From contig JAFKFV010000019.1 of assembly GCA_017307955.1 (NCBI GenBank), forward strand, positions 1 to 64,000: a stretch of 64,000 bases of DNA, written 5' to 3'. Source of the stretch: Allobosea sp. (GTDB lineage Bacteria; Pseudomonadota; Alphaproteobacteria; Rhizobiales; Kaistiaceae). Below the pieces are notes generated by a model. The model was given only the letters and a program-made list of their open reading frames with translations, did not search any database and was not told the DNA's origin. The position numbers were made by a program, and so were the translations under genes. Numbering within the stretch: position 1 is the stretch's first letter; every line of letters begins with the position of its first letter. Shown here one piece after another: positions 7,476 through 17,797 of the stretch.

Positions 7476-10103
7476 ATGAAGGCTGCCGAGGCGCCGTTCC
7501 GACTGGCCGACTACGCGCCGCCCGCCTTCGACATCACCCATGTCGATCTCGATGTCCGGCTGGACCGCGCGGCGACCCGTGTATTCGCCAAGCTGTCGAT
7601 CCGGCCGCGCGGCACCGGACGCGCGCTGGAACTCGTCGGCGACGAACTCGCGCTTGCCGGGCTCAAGCTCGACGGCACGCCGCTCGGTGCCGATGCCTTT
7701 ACGGCGACGCCGTCGCTCTTGACGGTTTCCAACGTGCCGGACCGGCCGTTCCTGCTCGAGATCGAGACGGTCATCGACCCCTCCGCTAATACCAAGCTGA
7801 TGGGCCTCTACCGCTCGACGGGCGCCTATTGCACGCAGTGCGAGGCCGAGGGCTTCCGCCGCATCACCTATTTCCTCGATCGGCCGGACGTGCTCTCGGT
7901 CTATACGACGCGCATCGAGGCGGAGAAGAGCGAGGCGCCGCTGCTGCTCGGCAACGGCAATCCCGGAGCGCATGGCGACATTCCCGGCACGAGCCGGCAT
8001 TTTGCCATCTGGCAGGACCCGTTCCCGAAGCCGTCCTATCTCTTCGCCCTGGTCGCCGGCGATCTCGGCGCGGTGAAGGACAGCTTCACCACGATGTCGG
8101 GCCGCAAGGTCGATCTCGCCATCTATTGCGAGCATGGCAAGGAAGCGCGCTGCCTCTATGCCATGGACGCGCTCAAGCGCTCGATGCGCTGGGACGAGAC
8201 GGCGTTCGGCCGCGAATATGATCTCGACGTGTTCAACATCGTCGCCGTGTCCGACTTCAACATGGGCGCGATGGAGAACAAGGGCCTCAACATCTTCAAC
8301 GACAAATATGTCCTCGCCGACCCGAACACGGCGACCGATATCGATTATGCCAATGTCGAGGGCGTCATCGCCCATGAATATTTCCACAACTGGACCGGCA
8401 ACCGCATCACCTGCCGCGACTGGTTCCAGCTCTGCCTGAAGGAAGGCCTGACCGTCTTCCGCGACCAGGAATTTTCCTCCGACATGCGCTCGCGCGCCGT
8501 GAAGCGCATCGCCGATGTGCGCACGCTGCAGGCGCGGCAGTTCCCCGAGGACGGCGGCCCGCTCGCCCATCCCGTCCGTCCGGAAATCTATCACGAGATC
8601 AGCAACTTCTACACGCCGACCGTCTATGAGAAGGGCGCCGAGGTCGTGCGCATGCTGCAGACCATCCTCGGCGAGGACGGCTTCCGGCGCGGCATGGACC
8701 TCTATTTCGAGCGCCATGACGGCGACGCCGCGACAATCGAGGATTTCCTCGCCTGTTTCACGGACGCGACCGGCGAAGACCTGTCGCAATTTGCCCTCTG
8801 GTACAGCCAGGCCGGGACGCCGCAGATCGCCGCCCGCGGCGAGTTCGATGCGAAGACCCGCCGCTATCGCCTGACGCTGGCGCAGAGCACTCCCGCAACG
8901 CCCGGCCAGCCGATCAAGCGGCCGATGCAGATCCCGATCCGCTTCGGCCTCATCGGACCGAATGGCGAGGACCTCGCCTTCGCCTCCGCCTCGGGCGCCC
9001 GGGTCGAGGGCGACGTCATCCACCTGACTTCCGCGAGCCAGACCGTTACCTTCGAGGGCGTCTCGGCGCGGCCGGTCCCCTCGCTGCTGCGCGGCTTCTC
9101 GGCGCCGGTGCGCCTCGCGATCGATGCCTCGGCTGAAGATCTCGTCTTCCAGGTCCGCGCCGACCGCGACCCCTTCAACCGCTGGCAGGCGGCGCAGACG
9201 CTGGCGATGCGCAGCCTCGTCGCCGGCGCCACCGGCGGTGGCGAGAGCGGGGCGGCCGAGCCGGCGCTGGTCGATGCGCTCGGCGCGGTCCTCGACGACG
9301 AGAGGCTGGAGCCGGCCTTCCGCGCGCAGGTGCTGCAGATCCCGAGCGAGGCCGACATCGCCCGCGAGATCGGCGAGAATGTCGATCCGGACGCCGTGGC
9401 GGCATCGCGCCGGCGGCTGCGGCTCGCCATCGTCTCGAGCCTCGGGCCGCGGCTCCTGGCGGTCCATACGGCGCTCGGCGGCGAACAGGCCTATTCGCCG
9501 GACGCCGCCAATGCCGGCGTGCGCGCGCTCAGGAACACGGTGCTCGATCTCATGGTCGCCTCGGGCAGCCGCGCCGCGGTCGGCGCCGCCGTCTGGCAGT
9601 TCGAGACGGCGGACAACATGACCGACCGCCTCGCCGCGCTCGCCGCCCTTTGCCATGCCGCGCTGCCGGAACGGCTTTCCGCGCTGCACACCTTCCACGA
9701 AGCCTATCGCAACGACGCGCTGGTGCTCGACAAGTGGCTGACGCTGGAGGCGAGCGTGCCGGCCCCGGAGACGCTCCACCGCGTCAAGGCGCTGCTCCAT
9801 CATCCCTCCTTCGCCGCGTCCAACCCCAACCGCGTGCGCGCGCTCGTCGGCGGCTTCGCCAGCCTCAACCAGACGCAGTTCAATCGCGCCGACGGCGCCG
9901 GCTACGACTTCGTCGCCGATTTCGTGCTCGATCTCGACCGGCGCAATCCGCAGACGGCGGCCCGCCTTCTCGTCGCCTTCCGCTCCTGGCGGTCAATGGA
10001 GCCGGTTCGCCGCGCCGCGGCCGAGGCGGCGCTGCGGCGGATCGCGGCCGCACCCAAGCTCTCCCCCGATACGCTCGACATCGTCACGCGCACCCTCGCC
10101 TGA
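7476..10103 (+). CDS. pepN: Aminopeptidase N (M1 family metallopeptidase)
   Basis: This 875-residue cytoplasmic zinc aminopeptidase removes N-terminal residues from peptides. Hallmarks are the substrate-binding GAMENKGLN near residue 265 and the zinc site HEYFHNWTGNR with the downstream KEGLTVFRDQEF glutamate near residues 300-335. Length and C-terminal helical domain fit the E. coli PepN subfamily, with DUF3458-type central and ARM-like C-terminal domains. AAGGAGGACG lies just before the ATG. It is a single-gene unit divergent from the LacI gene; a short GCCACG/CGTGGC hairpin without a T-run follows the stop. Confidence 0.97.
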   Translation: MKAAEAPFRLADYAPPAFDITHVDLDVRLDRAATRVFAKLSIRPRGTGRALELVGDELALAGLKLDGTPLGADAFTATPSLLTVSNVPDRPFLLEIETVIDPSANTKLMGLYRSTGAYCTQCEAEGFRRITYFLDRPDVLSVYTTRIEAEKSEAPLLLGNGNPGAHGDIPGTSRHFAIWQDPFPKPSYLFALVAGDLGAVKDSFTTMSGRKVDLAIYCEHGKEARCLYAMDALKRSMRWDETAFGREYDLDVFNIVAVSDFNMGAMENKGLNIFNDKYVLADPNTATDIDYANVEGVIAHEYFHNWTGNRITCRDWFQLCLKEGLTVFRDQEFSSDMRSRAVKRIADVRTLQARQFPEDGGPLAHPVRPEIYHEISNFYTPTVYEKGAEVVRMLQTILGEDGFRRGMDLYFERHDGDAATIEDFLACFTDATGEDLSQFALWYSQAGTPQIAARGEFDAKTRRYRLTLAQSTPATPGQPIKRPMQIPIRFGLIGPNGEDLAFASASGARVEGDVIHLTSASQTVTFEGVSARPVPSLLRGFSAPVRLAIDASAEDLVFQVRADRDPFNRWQAAQTLAMRSLVAGATGGGESGAAEPALVDALGAVLDDERLEPAFRAQVLQIPSEADIAREIGENVDPDAVAASRRRLRLAIVSSLGPRLLAVHTALGGEQAYSPDAANAGVRALRNTVLDLMVASGSRAAVGAAVWQFETADNMTDRLAALAALCHAALPERLSALHTFHEAYRNDALVLDKWLTLEASVPAPETLHRVKALLHHPSFAASNPNRVRALVGGFASLNQTQFNRADGAGYDFVADFVLDLDRRNPQTAARLLVAFRSWRSMEPVRRAAAEAALRRIAAAPKLSPDTLDIVTRTLA

Positions 10104-10271
10104 GCCGGAGCCACGCCCTTCGTGGCGGGTTATCCACGGCTCTCGCGTGGTTAACGAATATGCTTAACGAAAGGCTAATTCCGCCTAGACAAGCCGAATC
10201 GCCTCGATTCAAATGAGGCTGATTCGGGGCGTCGGCGTATCCCCGATGACAGCAGAAATCAGGGGGCTGGC

Positions 10272-12695
10272 ATGGCGCGGGCGGGATTTGCCGGTGCGTC
10301 TCAGGGCGAACATTTGCCGATGTCGAAGACCATGTTCGCGCAGAAGGAAGCCATTCCGGGCCATGCGCGACTGCTCGCCCAGCCGGCCTATGAGAAGCTC
10401 CTCGCCGCCGAGCCGATCCTGCGTCGGCTGATCCCGATCATCATCACGATCTTCCTGATCTTCGTCGCCTTCTCGCGCATCGTGCATCTCTACGACCTGC
10501 GTCTCGAGCGGGACGCCGAGGCGCGCGACATGATGACGATGGTGGCGACGGTGATCGCCGACCGCCTCGCGGCGGGCGAGCCGACGCTGCCCGCCGACGG
10601 CTATCGCATGGCGGTGCAGACGCTGCTCGACAATGCCCTGCCGGGGGCGGCGCTCGATGGCGGCCGGCGCATCCTCGTCACCGATCCGACGGGCCGCATC
10701 GTCGCCACGGCACCGCGCAGCCTCACCGACGAAGGCCGGAATTTCGACGATGCCGTGCGCGACGCGCAGCCCATGGTGATCTTCGGCGAGCGCGCCGGCG
10801 TCCTGCCGGTAACGCTTGAAGAGGGCGGGCCGGCGCTCGGCACGCTGCGCCAGCTTTCCGGCGGGCTCGGCTATGTCGCGGTCGTGGCGCCGCAATCGGC
10901 GATCTACCAGGGATGGCGCGACGACGTTTCGCTCAACGTCACCGTCTTCGTCGGCACCAGCGCGATCCTGCTCGTCATCCTCTACGGCTATTTCGCCCAG
11001 TCGGCCCGCGCCCGGCAGGCGGACCGCATCTATCACGAGACCTATGCGCGCTTCGACACGGCGCTGCGCCGCGGCCGTTGCGGGTTGTGGGACTGGGACG
11101 TTGCGCGCGGCCGCCTGTTCTGGTCGAAGTCGATGTTCGAGCTGGTCGGCATGGCGCCGCGCGACGCGCTGCTCGGCTTCGGCGAGGTCAACGCGCTGAT
11201 CCATCCCGACGATGGCGACCTGATGGACCTCGTCGAGGCGCTCTACGAGACGGGCGAGACCACCGTCGATCGCATGTTCCGCATGCGCAAGGCCGGCGGC
11301 GGCTATGTCTGGCTGCGCATCCGCGTCGAGCTGGTCGATGCCGAGGAGGCGGAGCCTCATCTCATCGGCATCGCCGTCGACGTCACCGAGCAGATGCGCC
11401 TCGCCGAAAGCTCGCGCACCGCCGACCTGCGCCTTCGCGACGCGATCGAGACCATCTCGGAAGCCTTCGTGCTCTGGGACGCCGACAACCGGCTCGTGAT
11501 GTGCAACTCGAAATACCAGCAGTTGCACGGCATTCCCGATGCCGCGCTCGAGGCCGGCACGCCCTATGCGCATGTGATCGCCGCCGGCCACCAGCCGATC
11601 GTGCGCACGCAGATCCCGACCGACGAACGGCACGAGGCCGGCGGGCGCAGCTTCGAGGCGCAGCTCAATGACGGCCGCTGGCTGCAGATCAACGAGCGGC
11701 GGACCAAGGATGGCGGCTTCGTCTCGGTCGGCACCGACATCACCACCATCAAGCGCCACGAGGAAAAGCTCATCGACGGCGAGCGGCGGCTGATGGCGAC
11801 CATCGCCGACCTTCGCCAGTCGCGCCAGAAGCTGGAGCAGCAGGCCAGGACGCTCGAGGTCCAGTCGAACGAGAACGAGGAACTGGCGCAGAAATATGCC
11901 GCCGAGAAGGATCGGGCCAACGCCGCCAACCAGGCGAAGTCCGAATTCCTCGCCAATATCAGCCATGAGCTGCGGACGCCGCTCAACGCCATCATCGGCT
12001 TCTCGGAGATCATGCGCACCGGCCTCTTCGGGCCGCTCGGCTCGCCGCGCTATCTCGAATATTGCGACGACATCCATGCGAGCGGCAATTTCCTGCTCAA
12101 CGTCATCAACGATGTCCTAGACATGTCGCGCATCGAGGCCGGCCGCATGGCGCTCGATTTCGAGCCGCTGCCGCTCGACCAGATCGTCGAGGAAGCCTCG
12201 CGCGTCATCGGCGCCGAGGCCGAATTGCGCCATCTCACCGTCGACGCCGATGTCGAGGCGGACCTGAAGCTCGTCGCCGATCGCCGCGCGGTGAAGCAGA
12301 TGGTGCTGAACCTGCTCTCCAACGCCGTGAAGTTCACGCCGGATGGCGGCCGCGTGAACATCCGCGCCCGCCATATCGGCGAGGCGGTGACGATCTCGAT
12401 CGAGGATACCGGCATCGGCATTCCGAAGGACGCGCTGAAGAAGCTCGGCCGGCCGTTCGAGCAGGTGCAGAACCAGTTCACCAAGAGCCACAAGGGCTCC
12501 GGCCTCGGCCTCGCCATCACCCGCTCGCTGGCCGAGCTGCATGGCGGCGCGATGCGCATCCGCAGCCATGAGGGCAAGGGCACGATCGTCTCGATCCGCC
12601 TGCCGCTGCGCGTGCCCGCCGGTCCGCCGACGCCGACCGGCGCCTCGGCCGGCGCCGCGCTCAGGCTCGGGGCTTCGGCGGAACCTTCCCGATAA
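10272..12695 (+). CDS. PAS-domain sensor histidine kinase, PleC/DivJ-like
   Basis: This 807-residue membrane kinase has a transmembrane segment near residues 55-75, a periplasmic sensor of about 150 residues, a second segment near 220-240, two PAS domains (about 255-385 and 395-505), a coiled coil, then HisKA with NISHELRTPLNAIIGFSE and HATPase_c with NLLSNAVKFTP, DTGIGIP and GSGLGLAI. The kinase core closely resembles the PleC/DivJ/PdhS group that controls the DivK-CtrA cell-cycle circuit in Alphaproteobacteria, but which member this is cannot be decided. No response regulator is adjacent. AGGGGG precedes the ATG at 10272. The last 35 bases overlap the 3' end of glnE on the other strand. Confidence 0.88.
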   Translation: MARAGFAGASQGEHLPMSKTMFAQKEAIPGHARLLAQPAYEKLLAAEPILRRLIPIIITIFLIFVAFSRIVHLYDLRLERDAEARDMMTMVATVIADRLAAGEPTLPADGYRMAVQTLLDNALPGAALDGGRRILVTDPTGRIVATAPRSLTDEGRNFDDAVRDAQPMVIFGERAGVLPVTLEEGGPALGTLRQLSGGLGYVAVVAPQSAIYQGWRDDVSLNVTVFVGTSAILLVILYGYFAQSARARQADRIYHETYARFDTALRRGRCGLWDWDVARGRLFWSKSMFELVGMAPRDALLGFGEVNALIHPDDGDLMDLVEALYETGETTVDRMFRMRKAGGGYVWLRIRVELVDAEEAEPHLIGIAVDVTEQMRLAESSRTADLRLRDAIETISEAFVLWDADNRLVMCNSKYQQLHGIPDAALEAGTPYAHVIAAGHQPIVRTQIPTDERHEAGGRSFEAQLNDGRWLQINERRTKDGGFVSVGTDITTIKRHEEKLIDGERRLMATIADLRQSRQKLEQQARTLEVQSNENEELAQKYAAEKDRANAANQAKSEFLANISHELRTPLNAIIGFSEIMRTGLFGPLGSPRYLEYCDDIHASGNFLLNVINDVLDMSRIEAGRMALDFEPLPLDQIVEEASRVIGAEAELRHLTVDADVEADLKLVADRRAVKQMVLNLLSNAVKFTPDGGRVNIRARHIGEAVTISIEDTGIGIPKDALKKLGRPFEQVQNQFTKSHKGSGLGLAITRSLAELHGGAMRIRSHEGKGTIVSIRLPLRVPAGPPTPTGASAGAALRLGASAEPSR

Positions 12696-15666
12696 GCCGC
12701 GTGAACGAGGCGCGCACCTCGGCCTCGACCGCTTTCAGATGCGCGTCGAGCGTCGGGAAATCCGGCAGCTCGGCCGCCCGCGACAGGAGCGCCAGCAGCC
12801 CGCGCGGCGCTTCGTCCGCCTTGAACGGACCATCGACGCAGAGCCGCAGCAGCTGCGTCAGCCGCTGGTAGAGCCGCAGCGCCGGCAGCAGGATGTCCGC
12901 CTCCGCCTTCGGGATCAGCTTCGCCCGCGAGGCGGCGGCGAGCGCGGTTTCCGTCTCGGTCTGCAGGAGTTCGGGGATGGCGCTTCCATGCAGCAATTGC
13001 TGCGTCTGCGCGATGAACTCGATATCGACAAGCCCGCCCGGAACCTGCTTCAGATCCCAGGCGCCCTCGGCCGGTTTCTCGATCTGCAGCAGCGCGCGCA
13101 TGTCGAGCACGTCGCCGATGACCTTTTTCTGGTCATGGTGACGCGACAGGACGGCATGAACGGCCGCCGCGGCCTCGCGCATCAGCGATTGATCGCCGGC
13201 GATCGGCCGCGCCCGCGTCAGCGCCATATGCTCCCAGGTCCAGGCGGCGCCGGCCTGGTAGTCGGCGAAGGCGCGGATATGCGTCGCGAGCGGCCCGGCA
13301 TTGCCGGAGGGGCGCAGGCGAAAATCGACGTCGTAGAGCGCGCCCTCGGCGGTCGGCGCCGAGATCGCCGCGATCAGCCTCTGCGTCAGCCGCGCGAAAT
13401 ACTGGCTGCCCATCAGCGGCCGCGGCCCGTCCGAGGCGGGCTCCGTCTCATCGAAATCATAGAGCAGGATGAGGTCGAGATCGGAGGCGGCCGTCATCTC
13501 GCGGCCGCCGAGCTTGCCCATCGCGACGAGCGCGATGCGGCCATGCTTCATCCTGCCATGCGCTGCCTCGAAAGCACGGCGGACATGGTCGAGCAGCGTG
13601 CCGAGAAGAAGCTCGGCGAGATCGGCATAGGCAAAGCCCGCCGCGCGCGCCGCCACCGTTCCGGCGAGGACACGGACGCCGATCAGGAAGGACTGCTCCT
13701 TGCCGAAGATGCGGACGCGGTCCATCACCTCCTCGATCGCCTCGGCCCCGTCGAGCAGCGCCTCCAGCCGCGCCTCGAGCGTCGCGCGATCGGGAAGCCG
13801 CCCGAAGAACGCCGGGTCGAGCAGTGCATCCAGCACATGCGGCCGCGCCGTCACGATATCGGCGAGGCGCGGCGCGGTACCCATCACCAGCGCGAGCAGG
13901 TTGAGAAGACCCGGATTGGAGGCGAGCAGCGCAAAGAGCTGCACGCCGGCCGGAAGGCGCGACAGCAGCCGGTCGAAGGCGTTGAAGGCGGCGTCGGCAT
14001 TGTCCGAGCCGGCGAAGGCTTCGAGCAGCGCCGGCGTGATCTCGGTCAGCCGCTCGCGCGCCGCCGAGGACCGCATCGCCGGATAGCGGCCGAAATGCCA
14101 GCCGCGCACCGTCCGGCTGACCTCGCGCGGATTGGCATAGCCGAGCGAGCCGAGCGTCGCGACGGTTTCGGGGTCCTCGTCGTCACCGGTGAAGACGAGG
14201 CTGCCGAGGCTCGACGCCAGCGGCGGCGCGGTCTCGAAGAGGCGGATATAGTGATCGCGAACCGTCTCCAGCGCCTTCAAGAGGGCAGCGCCGAACGGCT
14301 TTGCGCCGCGGAAGCCGCTGAGCCGCGCAACCGCGTCGAGACCCTCGTCATCCTCCGGGAGCGTATGCGTCTGCTCGTCGGCCCGCATCTGCAGCCGGTG
14401 CTCGATCGCGCGCAGGTCGCGATAGCAGCGCGCGAGGCTGGTGGCGGTCTCGTCGTCGATCCAGCCCTTCTGCGCCAGGCCGTCCAGCATCGCGATCGTC
14501 TGCCGTCCGCGGAGGCCCGGATCGCGGCCGCCGGCGATCAGTTGCTGCGTCTGGACGAAGAACTCGATCTCGCGAATACCGCCGCGGCCGAGCTTGATGT
14601 TGTGGCCGGCGATGGCGACGCTCTCATGGCCGCGATGATCGTGGATCTGGCGCTTGATCGAGTGGATGTCGGCGATGGCGGCGAAGTCGAGATATTTGCG
14701 CCAGACAAAGGGCGTCAGCTCGGCGAGGAAGGCCTCGCCGGCGGCGATGTCGCCGGCCACCGCGCGCGCCTTGATCATGGCCGCGCGCTCCCAGTTCTGG
14801 CCGCTCGACTCGTAATACTGGAAGGCGGCGGGCGTCGAGATGGCGAGCGGCGTCGAGCCGGGATCCGGGCGGAGGCGGAGATCGGTGCGGAAGACGTAGC
14901 CGTCGGCTGTCCGCTCCTGCAGGAGCCGTACCAGCCGCCGCGTCAGCCGCACGAAGAAGGTGCCGATCTCGTCGCGATCCGCGACCTGCGCGATGTCCGG
15001 ATCGAACAGCACGATCAAGTCGATGTCGGACGAATAGTTGAGCTCGCCGGCGCCATATTTCCCCATGCCGAGGATGATCCAGCCGCTCGCGGAAGCCGGA
15101 TCGCCGGCATCGTCGAGCGCGACGGCGCCGGTGCGGGCGGCGTCGCGGAGGAGGAATGCGACGGCGGCGCCGAGCGCGGCATCGGCGAAGGTGGTGAGCC
15201 GCGCGGTCACGTCGTCGACCGGCCAGACGCCGCCGAGATCGGCGAGGCCGACAAGGAGCGCCACCTCGGCCCGTGCGCGGCGCAGCCCCTGCATCACGCT
15301 CGCCTCGTCCTCGGCGCTCCCGAGCGCATGCGTCGCCGCGATCAGTTGCTGGAACCGTTCCTCGGGCGCCGCCGCGAGGATCGCAAGCCAGCGGGCAGGA
15401 TCGGCAAGCGCGGTCTCTTTCAGGAAGGTCGAGGCGGCGAAGACGCCTTCGTGGAATGCGCCGAGATGCGGATGCGCGGCGACGAGAGCCTTCCAGTCAT
15501 CCTGCACGCACGCCTCGCGCAGCGCCTCGGCGATGTCGGCGGCGACCGACTTGCGTTCGGGAGCTTTGGGCGGGGGAACCGCCGGCGCGATCCGCGCGGC
15601 GAGCGACGCCCCTTCGGCTTCTGCGGCGGGTTCGGCGCTCGTCTGGTTTCGCCGGTCCCGCGCCAT
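12661..15666 (-). CDS. glnE: Bifunctional glutamine synthetase adenylyltransferase/deadenylase
   Basis: This 1001-residue enzyme adds and removes AMP on glutamine synthetase in response to PII and glutamine, so it controls nitrogen assimilation. Two nucleotidyltransferase domains are evident: GMGKYGAGELNYSSDIDLIV in the N-terminal half (deadenylase) and AMGKLGGREMTAASDLDLIL in the C-terminal half (adenylylase), each followed by a helical PII-binding-type region. Length is normal for the family. It starts 13 bases after the histidine kinase gene upstream, so it is probably in one transcript with the two-component pair, an order known in other Rhizobiales. The N-terminal 35 residues are Ala/Pro-rich. 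Confidence 0.97.
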   Translation of the reverse strand: MARDRRNQTSAEPAAEAEGASLAARIAPAVPPPKAPERKSVAADIAEALREACVQDDWKALVAAHPHLGAFHEGVFAASTFLKETALADPARWLAILAAAPEERFQQLIAATHALGSAEDEASVMQGLRRARAEVALLVGLADLGGVWPVDDVTARLTTFADAALGAAVAFLLRDAARTGAVALDDAGDPASASGWIILGMGKYGAGELNYSSDIDLIVLFDPDIAQVADRDEIGTFFVRLTRRLVRLLQERTADGYVFRTDLRLRPDPGSTPLAISTPAAFQYYESSGQNWERAAMIKARAVAGDIAAGEAFLAELTPFVWRKYLDFAAIADIHSIKRQIHDHRGHESVAIAGHNIKLGRGGIREIEFFVQTQQLIAGGRDPGLRGRQTIAMLDGLAQKGWIDDETATSLARCYRDLRAIEHRLQMRADEQTHTLPEDDEGLDAVARLSGFRGAKPFGAALLKALETVRDHYIRLFETAPPLASSLGSLVFTGDDEDPETVATLGSLGYANPREVSRTVRGWHFGRYPAMRSSAARERLTEITPALLEAFAGSDNADAAFNAFDRLLSRLPAGVQLFALLASNPGLLNLLALVMGTAPRLADIVTARPHVLDALLDPAFFGRLPDRATLEARLEALLDGAEAIEEVMDRVRIFGKEQSFLIGVRVLAGTVAARAAGFAYADLAELLLGTLLDHVRRAFEAAHGRMKHGRIALVAMGKLGGREMTAASDLDLILLYDFDETEPASDGPRPLMGSQYFARLTQRLIAAISAPTAEGALYDVDFRLRPSGNAGPLATHIRAFADYQAGAAWTWEHMALTRARPIAGDQSLMREAAAAVHAVLSRHHDQKKVIGDVLDMRALLQIEKPAEGAWDLKQVPGGLVDIEFIAQTQQLLHGSAIPELLQTETETALAAASRAKLIPKAEADILLPALRLYQRLTQLLRLCVDGPFKADEAPRGLLALLSRAAELPDFPTLDAHLKAVEAEVRASFTRLIGKVPPKPRA

Positions 15667-15679
15667 GATGCCCTCCGCG

Positions 15680-17074
15680 TCAGCCAGATGCCGGGAAGCG
15701 GAGCGTCACGACGAGCCCCGGACCGGCATCCGAAAGCGATATCGCACCGTGATGGAGCTTTGTCACGGCCTCGACCAGGCTGAGGCCGAGACCGCTGCCC
15801 GGCTGCGAGCGGCTCTTTTCGAGCCGGACGAAACGCTGCAGCACGCGCTCGCGCTCCGCCGCCGGGATGCCGGGGCCGTTGTCGGCGACGCTGACGACGA
15901 TCTCCGCCCCCTCGCGCCGCGCCGTCACGCGGACGCGCGCCGTCTCGGGCGGGGTCTCGCCGCTGCGGACATATTTGATGGCGTTGTCGACGAGATTGCC
16001 GAGCGCCTGGCTGACGAGTTCGCGGCTGCCGACCATCGGCAGCGGCTCCTCGAGCGAGAGGTCGAGATAGACCTCCGCCTCCTCGGCCACCGGCTCATAG
16101 AACTCGGCGACATCGGCGACGATGCGGGCAAGATCGAGCGATGTCAGCGCGCCATCGGGCGAGCCGGCCTCGACGCGGGCAATCATCAGAAGCGCGTTGA
16201 AGGTGCGGATGAGCTGGTCGGCATCCTCGATCGTCGCCTCCAGCGCCGCGCGATAGTCCTCGCCGCTCCCCTCCCCGGCCAACGCCGCCTCGACGCGGGT
16301 GCGCATGCGCGTCAGCGGCGTCTTCAGGTCATGCGCGATGTTGTCCGAGACCTCCTTGAGGCCCGAAAGCAGATCCTCGATCCGGTCGAGCATCGCATTG
16401 AGGCTGGAGGCGAGGCGGTCGAACTCGTCGCCGGAGCCGGTGACCTCGAGCCGGCCCGAAAGGTCGCCGGCCATGATGCGGAGGCTCGTCGCCGAAACCT
16501 GGTCGATCCGCTTCAGCACGCGCCGCGAGACGAAGAACCAGGAGGTGAGCGCAAGGAGGATGAGAAGGCCGACGCCGATCACCATCGCCTTGGCGACGAC
16601 GGTGCGGATGCGGTCGATCTCGCTGATATCGCGGCCGACCAGCATGATGAGCCCGTTCGGCAGCGGCAGCACCTGGACCATGGCGACATTGCTGGTCCGG
16701 TCGCCTTCGAGCCGCTTGTAGGGCACGGTGACCGGGTCGAGGCCGCTCTGCTTCAAGAGCGCCGGCGGCACCTCGGTGACATTGCCGGCGACGACATGGC
16801 CGTCCTTGTCGGCGATGACATAGAGGCTGGCGCCCGGCACGCGGCTCCGCTGCTCGATGGCGGCGACGATGCCGGTGAGGCCCTTCGAGAGCCCCTCGTC
16901 GGCGAGGATTCCGATCTCGGCCTCGATCGAATCGCGCACCTGCTGGGTGAGGACGCGGTCGGTCTCGCGCGAGATCCAGCCGACAAAGGCGATCGCGAAC
17001 ACCGTGAAGACGATGAAGTAGATCGCCGAGAGCTTGAAGGCGGTGGTGCGGACGACCTTACCGATGGCTGTCAC
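15680..17074 (-). CDS. Sensor histidine kinase (HAMP type, EnvZ/QseC-like)
   Basis: This 464-residue inner-membrane kinase has a membrane segment at about residues 12-34, a periplasmic loop, a second segment at about 165-187, a HAMP linker, HisKA with NIAHDLKTPLTRMR and HATPase_c with NLVDNAIKYV, ADNGPGIP and GSGLGLSLV. Its partner is the OmpR-type regulator encoded just upstream, whose 3' end overlaps its 5' end by 17 bases. Location next to degP hints at an envelope-stress signal, but this is inference from position only. Confidence 0.92.
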   Translation of the reverse strand: MTAIGKVVRTTAFKLSAIYFIVFTVFAIAFVGWISRETDRVLTQQVRDSIEAEIGILADEGLSKGLTGIVAAIEQRSRVPGASLYVIADKDGHVVAGNVTEVPPALLKQSGLDPVTVPYKRLEGDRTSNVAMVQVLPLPNGLIMLVGRDISEIDRIRTVVAKAMVIGVGLLILLALTSWFFVSRRVLKRIDQVSATSLRIMAGDLSGRLEVTGSGDEFDRLASSLNAMLDRIEDLLSGLKEVSDNIAHDLKTPLTRMRTRVEAALAGEGSGEDYRAALEATIEDADQLIRTFNALLMIARVEAGSPDGALTSLDLARIVADVAEFYEPVAEEAEVYLDLSLEEPLPMVGSRELVSQALGNLVDNAIKYVRSGETPPETARVRVTARREGAEIVVSVADNGPGIPAAERERVLQRFVRLEKSRSQPGSGLGLSLVEAVTKLHHGAISLSDAGPGLVVTLRFPASG

Positions 17075-17738
17075 GGATCATGTATCCGGCGCCGCGCACG
17101 GTATGCACCAGCGTGTCCTTGAAGCCCTTGTCGACCTTGGAGCGCAGGCGCGAGATATGGACGTCGATGACGTTGGTCTGCGGATCGAAGTGATAGTCCC
17201 AGACATTCTCGAGCAGCATGGTCCGCGTCACGACCTGGCCGGCATGCTTCATGAGATATTCGAGCAGGCGGAACTCGCGCGGCTGCAGCGGGATCGGCGT
17301 CCCGCCGCGGCGGACCTGATGGCTCAAGCGGTCGAGCTCGAGATCGCCGACGCGCAGCAGCGTCTCCGCCTCGCCGGGCTTGCGGCGGCGGGCGAGCACC
17401 TCGATGCGGGCGAGCAGCTCGGAAAAGGCATAGGGCTTGGCGAGATAGTCGTCGCCGCCGGCCCGAAGGCCCGTCACGCGGTCGTCGACCTGGCCGAGCG
17501 CCGAGAGGATCAGGACCGGCGTGTCGTTGCCCTTGGCCCGCGCCTCGGCGACGAGCGTCAGCCCGTCCTTCTTCGGCAGCATGCGGTCGACGATCATCAC
17601 GTCGTAGCGGTTGGTCTCGGCGAGAAAGGCGCCCTCCTCGCCGTCGGCGGCATGGTCGGGCACATGACCCGCCTCCTTCAGCGCCTTGACGAGATAGGCG
17701 GCGGTCTCTCGGTCGTCTTCGACAAGCAGGATGCGCAT
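17058..17738 (-). CDS. OmpR/PhoB-type response regulator
   Basis: This 226-residue regulator has a receiver domain with acidic pocket EDD near residue 7, the phospho-acceptor Asp in MIVDRMLPKKDG near residue 51 and the Lys in YLAKPYAFSE near residue 101. A C-terminal winged helix follows with LQPREFRLLEYLMKHAGQVV. It is the partner of the histidine kinase gene that overlaps its 3' end. In rhizobial genomes this pair commonly sits between degP and glnE, as here. Targets are not known from the sequence. Confidence 0.93.
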   Translation of the reverse strand: MRILLVEDDRETAAYLVKALKEAGHVPDHAADGEEGAFLAETNRYDVMIVDRMLPKKDGLTLVAEARAKGNDTPVLILSALGQVDDRVTGLRAGGDDYLAKPYAFSELLARIEVLARRRKPGEAETLLRVGDLELDRLSHQVRRGGTPIPLQPREFRLLEYLMKHAGQVVTRTMLLENVWDYHFDPQTNVIDVHISRLRSKVDKGFKDTLVHTVRGAGYMIRDSHR

Positions 17739-17797
17739 GGCGGGAGGTTAGCCGATTCACCGCGCCGGGACAGCGGCGACCACTGAAGGGGAAGGCG

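Noticed and set aside
7356..9803. An 815-residue minus-strand frame inside pepN
   Set aside because: It lies fully antisense to a clear aminopeptidase N gene and has low-complexity Arg/Ala/Asp composition.
10151..10168. Possible CtrA box (TTAAC...TTAAC) before the PleC/DivJ-like kinase
   Set aside because: The two TTAA halves are nine bases apart rather than seven, so it does not fit the full CtrA consensus.
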